From Membranipora membranacea (lineage: Eukaryota > Bryozoa > Gymnolaemata > Cheilostomatida > Membraniporidae), in NCBI GenBank assembly GCA_914767715.1, contig OU612072.1:15066001-15130000 (forward strand): a DNA stretch of 64,000 nt. Direction: 5' to 3'. Of the stretch, positions 22,794 through 33,439 are shown one piece after another. A program made the position numbers and the translations under genes. How positions within the stretch are numbered: position 1 is the stretch's first letter; every line of letters starts with the position of its first letter. The notes under the pieces are model-generated. The model was given only the letters and a program-made list of their open reading frames with translations. It was not told where the DNA came from and ran no database searches.

Positions 22794-23959
22794 ACAATCC
22801 CAGACTACACTAAGCTTTACTCTAGCAGTGGACTTAGAATAGCTATGAGCGCAGACTCTAGAACTTATTACGCTAACTCAAGAAGCTATGATCCCTGCTG
22901 TCGTCATTACTTCAATATTAACAACGGAAAGTGCACTGATCCGGGAACTATCGAAGGAATCAACTATCTGAACAAGAGGACAAACCTGCATAGACCTAAT
23001 TTGAGTAAGTTATATCCGCCTTTGATAAAAACGTTAAGCTATGAAAATAAAAACATTTTTGATCCTTACTGAGGTCTTGGGACTTTGAACTTAATTTTAT
23101 ATTGAATTAAAAGTAATTTTATATACAGATTCAACATGAAATCACACTAGTTAAATCCGCCTTCAATAAAAATTTAAAACTATGAATTTGATTTGATTGA
23201 TTGATTGATTTGTATTTTTACATACATTATCATGGCGAGGATGATGAAGAAACGTATATAATGCAGCTCTTGGTGTAACTCAGCGGTACATAAAATTGTT
23301 GTTGTAAAAATTCATGAAGTAATTAAAAGTACTGCACTGGCGTTTAGTGGTACGGCTGCGTCTGGGCCTGAATTTATAGGCATTGCGTGATGATACTCTT
23401 TGATTGGTATTAAAAATGATATGATTGTACAAAGGATGAGACTCGTTTCTTAAAATATTACTGAAATGATTAACACAGATTGAAAACATGAAATCATTGA
23501 GGTTGGTAAGTTCCAAAGCTAAACAGCGTTTCTCACTGTTAAATTTGAACAAGATATTGACCCTTACTGGCATCCTGAGAGACTTAGAGCTTTATTCAAT
23601 ATTAAATAAATATAACTAAATTTGTTTACAGACATATCATGTAATCACACCAGGGAGGGTCCCTCCCTCCCTGGTCACACAAGATTCATGAACTAGGTAG
23701 ATTAGGAATTATTTTTTCATGCTCAAAGAGGGGACAACCCTAGTAATGTTTTCCACAATTTCAGATTCAAATAACTGTTGTTTATATTCTAGTTGAGGGT
23801 GTGTGTGAAGGAATACCTGCAGGAACGGTGAACTTGAATCTGGCATCTGGAAAATGCAAAGGATACAGCCGAACTGGAGAATGTTACTGGGGATGGAACA
23901 GCTATGTACATCTTATAATATCTGAATCTTATGTCCAGCGTGAAATCATTCAGTTTTAG
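22794..23959 (+). CDS. CTHRC1-like C-terminal domain protein, intact copy
   Basis: Two exons: 22794-23004 (ATG at 22845) and 23793-23959, joined in phase 1 across GTAAGT..CTAG. The product is about 108 residues. The order YDPCC, HYFNINNGKC, DPGTIEGINYL, EGVCEGIPAG, GKCKG and GWNS follows the C-terminal globular domain of vertebrate CTHRC1, a secreted modulator of Wnt and TGF-beta signalling. Six cysteines are kept. Vertebrate CTHRC1 is about 243 residues with a signal peptide and a collagen segment; neither is seen here. The first exons at 21911 or 22332 join exon A in frame, but the joined frame has a stop and no upstream ATG. Either the protein is leaderless or a further exon is missing. 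Function in this organism is unknown. Confidence 0.72.
23215..23700. other. Intron sequence with a copy-specific insert
   Basis: This part of the intron between the CTHRC-like exons is not present at 45.9 kb, where the intron is 328 bases instead of 788. A minus-strand frame at 23280-23573 lies in it, with no splice context. The insert is bounded by repeated words (CTATGAATTTGA and AACAAGATATTGACC). Confidence 0.45.
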
Positions 23960-24189
23960 TGCGACATTGCCAGTTTATTTCAGCCTTTCTGTGCCTACAA
24001 TCAGAACAAATCATCTCTTTTAAAGCTTGTCCTGTTATAGACAGACAATCTGCCTCTTGAATCTCTACCAGTTGCAGCTTGTAGTCTAAAATCTGTGTAA
24101 AGACATTTAATGATCAAACCAGTAGCCATTTTATTAGCGTACCATCCACATAGAGTTAAATAATATTAAATGATCAAGACGGCTGCTTG

Positions 24190-24361
24190 TTCAATGATTT
24201 AATTTTTATCTTTGCATTGACAGGGATTTAAACTTGATGAATTATAATAATTTCCAGGCTATATTAAATTTCAGTATAATCATCGGCAGTATTATGATAT
24301 GTTTACACTGGGTGAGTGCCTTTTCATCTTTCTTTGACGAGTTCGGGCTTCTGTGTCTGTG
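24190..24361 (+). pseudogene. 5'-truncated copy of small membrane ORF
   Basis: The sequence matches 37640-37790 and 46610-46776 from a Phe-Tyr-rich stretch to the stop, but the first 30 codons including the ATG are gone. The hydrophobic core (SIIIGSIMICLHWVSAF) is kept. Confidence 0.45.
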
Positions 24362-25265
24362 AACGAGATTCTGACTAATGGCGTATAAATATTAATTTTT
24401 TGTTTTATAGTTATTTGTGACTTTTTGTATTCCCAAAACGAAGCGATTAAAAGACTAACAAAATCCTAGTTTGCTTTGATGTCTCACACATCTACCTGTT
24501 CAGTCAATGTACCACCCCTCAAAGTATGAATGCATGTTCTGGACTTTTCTTTTTTCTTAATCGATACCAAAAATATATATAATTGAGGAATGATGATGAT
24601 GCCTATAAGAAAAATATAAAAAACAATATGAATAGAGTTATTACATAATTGCACTGTGGGATGGTCAGAGCAGTGGAGCCTTAAAGCAGGGAATGTTAAA
24701 GAAGCGTGTAAACTTCAATTGCTTGACTCCTCTTTACAAGAAAAATTATGAAATATTCAAGATGTACCCATGGTCGTGTATATATACAAGTAATATATCA
24801 TTAAATATATGTGGTATCCTAAAGCTAAAAATATAAACAAACTCATCACAGTGCAGTGAAATAGTGATAATGCAGTACGTTTATAGATATATATCTCTTT
24901 TATAAATTTATGATCATAGCTATTACCATTGGCGGTATATCAATATCATTTATGAAGATGAGAAGGCACTATAGCCCCTACCCATGGGCTGTATGGGATA
25001 TCATATTTAAGAACCAGTATTTGATATAATTGCGGATCGGTTGAGTATATAATAAATAATAATGACTGAAGACCAACAGGACTTCTTGTCTGTAACTATA
25101 AAAGATCAAAGCATGAATTTAATAGTCATTTTAGTATCAAATGCTAAAACTTTTACTTTATGTTAGCAACGGTGGTTGGGGGAGGGATTGATTCTGAGGT
25201 TGATTAAAATCAAATGCCACATCACACGCCACATCCCGGAGCATGGGTGAGTTGTTGTGTCCTTC

Positions 25266-25457
25266 TTAAGCGCCGAAGTTGCTGAACTCTACATGGTATG
25301 GATCATATCCAGTCTGAATAGGTAGTGAGTCACTAAAGAATTCCGTGTTGTTTGGGTCATAGCTGACTTGACCAGATATGAAGGTGATACCAAAGTTACG
25401 GAGTAGATATGCTTTGTATCCATCGTACTCTGCTACTGCCATCTTACTACAAGATTC
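25266..25457 (-). other. Terminal coding exon, family m, copy 3
   Basis: The acceptor TGCAG precedes an exon that starts GAATCTTGTAG where others have GTATCTTGTAG. It reads ISGQVSYDPNNTEFFSD and ends EFSNFGA before a TAA at 25266. It lies 1.3 kb downstream of, and convergent to, the intact CTHRC-like gene. Confidence 0.6.
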
Positions 25458-25927
25458 CTGCAAGAGGGAAAACATTGATAGTAGTTTACATTGCATATGA
25501 GTATCAATTCAGACACTGGTCAAATGTGTCACCTAAATAATATCCCTCTAATCATATAATTTACCTATTACCTACCTATCACCTACAAAGATTACAAAAA
25601 TAAAATGAATTATAATTTTTTGATTTCTGATTAATTTTTTGATTATTAAGGTCCATTATTTGACACACATATCACTAAAAGCTTGTGAATCCCCGCTCTC
25701 CCTTCAGGTCTAGAGTGCATAGCTCTAGGCCTATGTCTCTGTGCTCAAAATTTTTTGGAGATTGGAGATTGATCCACGTCATTAGAAGGAAGTCCTTGCG
25801 GTCCTAGTTAACAATGATTGGTATGGGACATTGGGGGTTCCCACAACAAGTCGACTTTACTGGTGTTAAATTACTCAGATGTATAAAAAATTTTAAATCC
25901 TGTATCGCTAAGATGATAAGCTGACAG

Positions 25928-26010
25928 TAGGAGGTAACATAATTGGTGAGAGCGCCTGCCCTCTAACGCGCAAGCGTTGTAGGTCTCGGGTTGGAATCCC
26001 GCTGAAGTCC
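25928..26010 (+). mobile_element. tRNA-derived SINE head
   Basis: An A-box-like TAATTGGTGAGAGCG near 25939-25953 and a B-box-like GGTTGGAATCC at 25989-25999, with a CGGG/CCCG T-stem, mark a tRNA-like head. At the same place the copies at 39260 and 60260 have unrelated sequence of about 28 bases, so the head is unique to this copy. No functional tRNA cloverleaf can be drawn with confidence. Confidence 0.55.
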
Positions 26011-26050
26011 GCCCCAAGTGTGCTCCGACCTGCCTGCAAACTGAGAGCAA

Positions 26051-26078
26051 CTTGGCGCCGAAAATGGCAGCCGCGCCC
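26051..26078. promoter_or_regulatory. GC-rich E2F/YY1-like box (copy 1)
   Basis: CTTGGCGCCGAAAATGGCAGCCGCGCCC stands out from the AT-rich background. TTGGCGCC resembles an E2F site, AAAATGGC a YY1 site. Copies: 39321-39348, 53843-53870 and 60324-60350. Confidence 0.4.
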
Positions 26079-26939
26079 TTAAGACACCTGTATTTCTCAG
26101 TCTTCGGTCAGAGACAAACACTTGCGATTTTTTGTTAACCCCATGGGAAAACCATTGAGGAATGTGAACATGGTTAAAAAAATATATCAGATATACGATA
26201 AAAAAGAATCCGATAGCATTGATAGTGACCAAAACAGTGGCAAATAAATACAAATCAGGCTATGAAATTCTATAGTGTTTTAGAAGGTAATCAGTATCAG
26301 CATTGCTTGATGTTGGTACTTGTAAATGATATCAGGGCATAATCAATAAAATCAGTGTAATGATATAATGAGTTACGTGAGGTACACAAGGCCACCCTGA
26401 GTAATGAGTTTGTACAATCAATTCTCAGGCTAGACTGGGAATTCCTGTAAGCAAGCGCAGGTTTAATAACACATACGTATTTTGCATGTGGAATAGGTGT
26501 GACAAAGTAGGATATACTCTTCCTATAGTGTATGACTAAATCTGAGGAACTCGTAGCTACATTAGTTAGAATCAATGTGCACACATGAGTGCATTGTATA
26601 CAGTTTTGGAATTCTCAATTATTTCCTTACCTTTCTTAATTATAGAATTCACCTAGTTTGATGAACTGGAGTACAATATCCTTTATCCCTTTTCACTAGT
26701 ATTCAGATGTCTTGGTTCAGGCAGAAAAGCGATATGATCTAGAGATAAGAAGATAAGATATTACTCCTTGCTTTGCTAACGAAGGGTAAGTTTTTCCTTT
26801 CTGACTTACTGCGTGTGCCAGGAAACACAATGACACCATTGAATGGAAAACAAATTAAACTAATGTGGATACTAATCAATAGACTGAGGCTCACTCATTA
26901 GACTTGAAAACTGATTAAAATTAGTTAAAGGCTTATTAT

Positions 26940-27290
26940 AAAAATTAATTTTTTTAATTTAATTAGTTTATATTAAAATTTATAATTTATTAAAAAATTG
27001 GGTTTTTTTATTGGCACAGATTTCACTGAGCCAATGTTAATCACCCTTCCTGATCAGGAAGGAGTAGCTTCTGTCGCTGTGTGCTCTTTAAAATTTAGTG
27101 ATTTTTAAGGGGTGTTAGAAAAAGTCTTCGTTGGCCTATTTCACGATGATGATACTGGGAATTCCCACTGCAAGTCTGACTTTACTGGTGTTAATTTACT
27201 TAATTAGCTGTATGAATATAATATCATGTATGGTTAAGATAATAAGTTTCATGAAAACTCGACAATAAAGTATTTTACAATGAAAATGTT
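26940..27290. repeat. Partial copy of the 1-960 block
   Basis: It aligns with 1-330 and 48610-48930 and includes a perfect GGGAATTCCC at 27157-27166. Confidence 0.7.
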
Positions 27291-28800
27291 AATGATTTCT
27301 AAATTCTAGTGATCGATGACATGCTTTTCCTCCTTCAAAGATTGAATTGCTTTTTATTTTATCCTTTACAATCACAAAAAGCTAACTGAATGAGGCATTT
27401 TGTTATTGCAGTATTATACAATTGCGTTCAGCGCTGAGTTTATATTATTGGCTCTTACTAGCTACTATAAATATTTATTTATCCAAACAAACCCAGCCAG
27501 TGTTTAACTTCCTTGTAGCTTCAAAGATACAATTGAAAGCTTGAATATCGCATTATATAACTAGAATTGACACCTCAGGACCCAACTCTAATAATGGTGC
27601 GGTGGAAGGTAGGGATAGTAAAAGTATGAGGGGATTTGTTTGCAACAGCAATATGTTCTTTGTAAAAATCTGAGGCGTGTCAATAATTCGATTATTGGAA
27701 AAACTGCCTCTTCCATATCGTTGGTATATTGGGAACTTCAGACACACATTCAGAGAGCTATCAGCTATGCATGTGAATAATTTATAGCTAAGCAGTATTC
27801 ATAACCAGCAGAATAATGGCTAACTTTTGTAAACTTATTATGAGTTCATCACAGCTTCAGTTTATTGCAAAATTTGTACTGTAAATAAATTAGGGCACAG
27901 TCCTCAGTATTTGTCACCTTGGAGAATGAGTAACTGCTTTAACTTTGTCAACAGCTAGGGTCGTTGTCAATAACAAGCTTTCATGTTTCCTGGAGCAAAC
28001 AGGCACCCACAGTTACTGGCTATGGGTTGTTTTGTCAGCGCTATTATTACTTTTTATACAATGAAAGCTACAAACAAATGGCTCTTTTATTAACATTCAA
28101 TTTTGCAGTCTTTTCATCTTTACCTATGACTGAGCAACACAAAAAACTTGCACAACCTGCGCGGCTGATCAGTAAACTTACAAAAACTGTATCAAACTCT
28201 TTTCGACCGATCAATCTTAGAAGAAAATATTGAATTCAGACATAATAGTCTTAGGTTTCACTATTCGTTGCATATTATTGTAAAACAAATCCGTGTTATT
28301 TCAATAACAAATGTAAAGTACAAATTGCGAGTTTAATGGCACTATTTCTTAGCAAAAAATAAAGTTTTCGATGATGGTTTACCGGCCACACATAACACAG
28401 GATTCCTAAAAACAACTAATATGGGATAATTTGATAATAAATGTACAAAGAAATCTAACTGACATTATTTCTGTGGGATTAGAGTGTTATGATATAACTT
28501 AATGCTTACTAGAAAAAAAGAGAGGGCTCTTCGTTAATTATTATATGACAGTATGAGAAGGGTTCCTACATTATGGAAATGATTAATAATGGTTCATATA
28601 AAGGTATTAGAATATATATCCTCCAAAATAAAGGTGTTTACCGGCATAACTTTAATATACTTGCTCAGTCAGCGACGGTAAATTTAATAAAATACGCACA
28701 TATCTACACACAGCTATACGTAAGTCAAACTGAGCTCATACATTCTCTCTCAATGGAATAGTAAAGCTGAAAAATAGTTCAGTTGGTTGGCGAGCAGGTT
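27290..28800. other. Mostly single-copy intergenic stretch
   Basis: 27296-27420 has an inverted copy at 49680-49820. Beyond that I see only AT-rich sequence with chance-length frames (for example 27964-28233) and no splice signals that fit them. Confidence 0.45.
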
Positions 28801-28808
28801 TGACCGAT

Positions 28809-28911
28809 TCCCACAATGCAATTTTACAGGGAATTCCAAAAGGGATCTAAGCAATCTCATACTACTGTTTCCTCCTGGGAACTCCAGAAAATTGCATTGT
28901 GGGATACTCAT
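28809..28911. mobile_element. MITE-like foldback element
   Basis: TCCCACAATGCAATTTT...GGGAATTCC at the left faces its inverse, GGAACTCCAGAAAATTGCATTGTGGGA, at the right, giving 103 bases with terminal inverted repeats of about 27 bases. It has no coding capacity. A half copy lies near 16870. The transposase family is unknown. Confidence 0.6.
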
Positions 28912-29905
28912 CAGCTTTCTTGTCAAATTCACTACTGCAACCAAAGGCATTGTAAGCAAATGATAGAAAGAGTTGACGGGTTGAAATGTATAATATATCT
29001 GCAGCCTCTGGTTCCACAACCAACAACAGCCCGTCGCAACATGATTGATAGCATATGTAAATACGAGCGCCCTCCCCCTCCCCCCCCCCCCCGCAGTGCT
29101 TGAACACATAAAAAGGCAATTGCGTTGATGCATGGCTAGTAAGCAGAAGATTGTCAAACTATGTGACCTCATCTTCAGCAGAATGTGAGGTAGCCTTAGC
29201 TCCGGCGAAGTCACCTTAACTCGGGCGGTATATTTGGTAGCCTGAAGTCCTCTGTAGATATTGCTTTGAGGAGTTTTTGTTTATGAGGTCTAGCACTTTT
29301 AGGCATGATATAACAGCTGAGTGACAGGTGTGTACCAAAGTATTGATTTATTTTGTGATGAAGGGAGAGAGTATCGTGAGTGATCCTCCTCTTAAACTTC
29401 TTCACTGAAATGTTGAGTGAGATTTGAAGTTAGTCACAGATAGGTCGAAGTATTAATTGAATTGAAATTTGTTGATTAATAGGAAATTGCATCAGTATTT
29501 ATTTTATACAGTTGCCTTTAACTATTTGTTATTTGTATACTGTCAAGCCAACCTCTATAAATGAATAAATAAATATTCACATTTATTCGAAGTATTAGAG
29601 GTTATTTTTTTCAGCCCTATTCTGATCTCAAAACCACTTACTGAGTTGAAATAAAGATTTTTGGGGTGCCTTTTTGGCACAAAACCAGTTTAAACAATCA
29701 TAAATTACAGATAAGAATATTTTCGTGTTACCTGCCTCACTTTTAAAAGGCAAGATGAATCTAATCTTCCTGTATCAGCATTGTTAGCTTACCAATGGGT
29801 ATTAGCAGGCCATTAGTCTACATTCTCGGGCATGTTCATCTTGGCATAGCCTTTCAGAGAAATTAAATTACTAGAATAGTTATTTACTCACCATCAGGTA
29901 GTACA

Positions 29906-29985
29906 TTATTCCGCCTGTATTTTGACATGATTGGATATCTGCTCGATGAGTCCTACTCTTCTGAAGGCATTAATCGTCTCAGTCT
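29906..29985 (-). other. Candidate terminal exon, unknown gene
   Basis: Read on the minus strand after an AG at 29986-29987, the frame gives TETINAFRRVGLIEQISNHV and five more residues before a TAA at 29906-29908. Its entry phase (two bases completing a codon) matches the exit phase of the exon at 30664-30769. The pair would encode the C-terminus of one protein. No family is recognised. Confidence 0.35.
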
Positions 29986-30199
29986 CTCAATAGGTAATGT
30001 TGCTGTAAAATATGTTTATAAAAGTCAAATGAGAAACGTTGAATTGCATCAAATTACTTACTCATTGCAAAGTCACAAAAAACATATAGAAATCTTTCAA
30101 TTTCCATCACAAGATTTGTTAACTATCCAACCAAACTTCAAGATAAATTGGATCACCAGAAGAATTGTGAATATTTAACAGTGATATTGGTAGCAACTA

Positions 30200-30230
30200 G
30201 CCTGTCTTGACAAGCTTTGTCAAGACAGGC
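30200..30230. repeat. Perfect palindrome, 13-base arms
   Basis: GCCTGTCTTGACA and its exact complement flank a 5-base centre AGCTT. A half copy (TTTGTCTTGACAAACTTGACAGGC) is at 41530-41553. Confidence 0.85.
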
Positions 30231-30529
30231 ATGACAGTCATAACAGACTAGGTAGCAACTAGACCAAATTTGGTCCATTTGCCTGCATTCGGAGTTGCTC
30301 CTAATCCACATGTCACACAGTGACCAGTGCAAGTAAGGAAGCAACTGGAATGCAGACTATCGGATTAAACTTGATCTAGGTAGCAATATTATATCCTCAT
30401 TAGATGGTCATATGGTGTTTGGAGTTGTACCCCAAAATTACATGGGAAGACAACACTCAATGATTTTCCTAGCCGTGATCACCCTGTCATTATTGATATG
30501 ATATTCAACCAATAACCTCACACTTTTTG

Positions 30530-30610
30530 AACTAGTCTGAGCCCCCCAGACTTTTGTCCCCGGCCGACGCCCCCCCCCCCCCCATACTTCAACTATAGAC
30601 CCTCGAAAGA
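30530..30610. mobile_element. Second C-rich foldback fragment
   Basis: TAGTCTGAGCCCCCCAGACTTTTG matches the left end of the element at 7535-7612. A run of 15 C follows at 30576-30590. The right end is not clear. Confidence 0.35.
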
Positions 30611-30663
30611 TTATCTCCAACAATAATACTTATATGATCACCCATACCTGTGCGGCCACATAC

Positions 30664-30769
30664 CTGTCATGATATCTTTAGAAAGCGCCTCTAGTTTGAC
30701 CTTCTCTGGAGTTCTGAGTTTATCATCTATAGAAGGAAGCTGTAGCGACTTCTCCAATGACTCAACCTC
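30664..30769 (-). other. Candidate internal exon, unknown gene
   Basis: A strong acceptor (TTGTTTTTTTTAG) and donor (ATGACAG then GTATGT) bound 106 bases open in one frame: EVESLEKSLQLPSIDDKLRT followed by PEKVKLEALSKDIMT. The sequence is hydrophilic and helical in character. It fits in phase with 29906-29985. The best-supported exon in the single-copy region, but the gene is not recognised. Confidence 0.5.
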
Positions 30770-31686
30770 CTAAAAAAAACAAGATGTGAGTAAAAAGACC
30801 AGGAGTTTGAAATTGTAACCACATTGCAAGTTGAGTCTGCAGTTCTAGAAGAGACTAGATAAAACCATTCTATGTTGCTACTTCTGGACACCAGAATAAT
30901 GAATCAAACACTTGATTGTATAGATAAATCATGAGAAGTCTTGGAGAAAAAAAACGATAGAGTTTTCCTCTGATCATTTGCCTGAACCTTCCTTGAGTTT
31001 TAAAAAGTTGCATTGTGGCACAATACAACAAAATACATCTACCACCTCTTGTTAGAAAAAAGGGTGTTATTTCTGAGTGGTCGGAATCATGGGCATCGAA
31101 TACAATTATCTTGCATTTTTTAAAATAATTTTCACCCCAATATTATTGCGACGTTATCCGGATTAACTTAGTTTGTTTTGGTTAATTGACTTAAGGTAAT
31201 GTCAAGACTGATTGGAATATAAACATATCGTATACCGTTGGAAAGCTGCCGAGCTACTGAACAAAACCTTGATTTGATGACGTTGTGTAATTTTAGTGAG
31301 GGGATTAGGTAGAAAACACGATTCTGCTAATACTGACGGCAGAGTCAGTATTATTGCAAGAAATTTCAAAACAGGTGAAACGTATTCTTATGGATTGAGT
31401 TCATCATAAAATTCAAGATATTTCATACAAAAATTTGAAAAAATTTAATTATCTTACTACATAACACAGGCTACACATCCATATATATTTTGTGTGCATC
31501 AGTCACTGATTTTACAGGATCATGTTTGGTCCAATTTGGTTATATTTGGTGTTGTACCCCCTTGTGCTACCATTGGCATATCACTAGGATGGGTGGCGGG
31601 TGCTAATCAAAAGTAAGGCAAATAGGTTCAAAGTTGAGTTCCGTTGCCTATAAGTTTGTGAATTTCTAAATGCTTGCTTACTGACT

Positions 31687-31904
31687 TTACAAAAGAAAGC
31701 ATGCCTTAGGGAGATTGCACCCCTTGCTTTCTTTTTTCACTATCTCTTTAGGTTTCTCAGGCTGTTTACGTTTTTGCTGTACAGTCTCCCAGGGTTGGTA
31801 GTTCTTCTCTGGTTGCTCTGGTTGGGGAGTGGGCTCTCTGACCACTGAAGATGGGGTTAGCATGTTTTCTTGCAAATTCCTCCATCTTGAACGCCAAAAT
31901 CTCT
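31687..31904 (-). other. Candidate terminal exon with a likely frameshift
   Basis: After the acceptor TTACTTGTAG one frame begins EILAFKMEEFARKHANP, while a second frame carries a Pro/Glu/Lys-rich stretch (PTPQPEQPEKNYQPWETVQQ) to the TAA at 31687. Each half looks like protein in its own frame. This suggests one coding exon with a frameshift near 31850, or a decayed gene. A chance frame is not excluded. Confidence 0.3.
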
Positions 31905-32061
31905 CTACAAGTAAAAATCACATTTAAATTCAGATTGAACTAGTTATTTATTATATCTAGGTGAATCTCAATTTAAATTCAATCTTCACAGTGTAGTTAA
32001 GGTCAGATTGTTGTCCAAGATGAGAAGTTTTGAAGCTTTTACCTCAAACACAAAAATCCAT

Positions 32062-32130
32062 TCCCTACCTGGGAGTCGAACCCAGGACCTTGTGCATTCT
32101 AAGCCAAAGCCATACCACTGCACTAAACTT
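32062..32130 (-). mobile_element. tRNA-like sequence (SINE or tRNA pseudogene)
   Basis: On the minus strand TAGTGCAGTGGTATGG (A-box region, 32110-32125) and GGTTCGACTCC (B box, 32072-32082) are spaced as in a tRNA, with a perfect T-stem CTGGG/CCCAG. The anticodon stem does not pair well and the acceptor stem is poor. A tRNA-derived repeat is therefore likelier than a working tRNA. Confidence 0.5.
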
Positions 32131-32307
32131 GACACACTATCACATGAGCAAATAGACAGCATAACTTCCAAGTGATGATCTCCATACAAGTACTTGTGGT
32201 TAGGGCCTTGTGGTTAGTGCTATGAATAGTTGTGGTTATGGTTAGAGCGATGAATAGCGATGAATAACTATGATATGAAGCTTACGCTATGAAATATTTT
32301 GTGAGCA

Positions 32308-32407
32308 GTGACATTGAAAAATGTTTGCATTTGTCTGGCAAACTGTGGTATGATACCAGAGACTATTATCTATAGTCTCTGATGATACTACGAGCAAGCA
32401 GTGACCA
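32308..32407. repeat. 100-base direct repeat, copy 1
   Basis: Nearly identical to 32993-33093, differing at one or two bases. Both end in a CAGAGACTA...TAGTCTCTG foldback followed by GATGATACTACGAGCAAGCAGTGACCAT. Confidence 0.85.
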
Positions 32408-32728
32408 TGAAACTGAGCTGGAAAGTCGTGGGGTCGATTGTGTTGAAATGCTCAAGCCGGAGATGAAACTGAGGCTTTAAAAAAAACTCGCTGGCATCAA
32501 AAGACCGCCTGCATTGCTTTATGGGCCGGATGGAAACAGGGATTTAGTATTGGAGTATGAGGTTGCCCAGTTTAAACCTCTTCATGATCTGAAGACAATG
32601 ATAGGTACAAATCAGTTATAATCCTACACTATGCTAGTTTTTGAGGCTGCTTGATTGAAATCTCTTTGATTGTGTACGCTGCTGCCATTGTAAATCTTAG
32701 CATTGGCTAGACAAAGCTTCAGCCGTAA

Positions 32729-32759
32729 CAGAGACTATAGATATTATCTATAGTCTCTG
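32729..32759. repeat. Perfect hairpin, 14-base arms
   Basis: CAGAGACTATAGAT and its exact complement are separated by three bases. The same motif in degraded form lies inside both copies of the 100-base repeat. Confidence 0.85.
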
Positions 32760-32992
32760 GACGTAATACAAATTTATTCCCTAATGATATCACACCATGT
32801 CTTGCTTGTAGATATTGAATGATAGTTCATCAAACATTTACTACCAGTTTTATCAATTACCAGACCGCAAGCACATGTCTACTGCCTATGTGGTTAAGTT
32901 GTGGTTTCTGATTGCAGGCAATGTATTCAAGGAAATGATGTTTGTTGTATCGCAGCAGCTTCAATATTTACTAATATCAGTACCAAAGATTG

Positions 32993-33093
32993 GTGACATT
33001 GAAAAATGTTTGCTTTTGTCTGGCAAACTGTGGTATGATACCAGAGACTATTATCTATAGTCTCTGATGATACTACGAGCAAGCAGTGACCAT
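32993..33093. repeat. 100-base direct repeat, copy 2
   Basis: Second copy of 32308-32407. A plus-strand frame from about 32815 runs into it and stops at 33060; it has no ATG near its start. Confidence 0.85.
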
Positions 33094-33172
33094 TTAACTA
33101 AGATACCAATCTTCGATCGGACAAAACAGAATCAAACAGTCTTCCTACCCAGTCTTCCAAGTCGATCCCAAT

Positions 33173-33210
33173 CCACTGGTCACGCCGCAGGCCTGCGGCA
33201 TTACCAGTGG
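33173..33210. repeat. Palindrome CCACTGGT...GCCGCAGGCCTGCGGC...ACCAGTGG
   Basis: A 16-base GC-rich perfect palindrome is nested inside 8-base arms, with two 3-base mismatched steps. The sequence after it (GCAACAGGAATGCAGAC...GGATTAA) also occurs at 30341-30372, so this may be the end of a repeated element. Confidence 0.75.
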
Positions 33211-33348
33211 AAGGGAGCAACAGGAATGCAGACAATTGGATTAATCTTGTTCTAGAGTTAACATGACAAAACTAATTCTGAATCAAAACTCGAGAATATC
33301 GTTGTCTGACTCTATAATACTAAGATTTATTTGCTGAATATGGAGAAA

Positions 33349-33420
33349 ATAGAATAGTGAATATGGATAAAAAACTATATATATACATATATAGTTTTTT
33401 ATCCATATTCACTATTCTAT
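33349..33420. repeat. Perfect 30-base inverted repeat
   Basis: 33349-33378 and 33391-33420 are exact inverse complements around a 12-base AT loop. An (AT)n run follows to 33437. A transcript would form a 30-base-pair hairpin, the size range of small-RNA precursors. No other copy is in the window. Confidence 0.9.
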
Positions 33421-33439
33421 ATATATATATATATATACT

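Noticed and set aside
25963-26253. Minus-strand frame with a hydrophobic stretch, repeated at 53749 and 60275.
   Set aside because: It passes through the GC-rich box and tRNA-like repeat, and its ends differ in every copy.
28750-29214. 154-codon minus-strand frame.
   Set aside because: It runs through a foldback element and a C/G homopolymer and overlaps other open frames; no splice sites or domain.
32062-32130. A functional tRNA gene.
   Set aside because: The T-arm is good but the anticodon and acceptor stems pair poorly; a tRNA-derived repeat is more likely.
32815-33060. Protein-like plus-strand frame of 81 codons.
   Set aside because: It begins at TTG and its last third is the 100-base repeat, so it is likely a chance frame or a decayed fragment.
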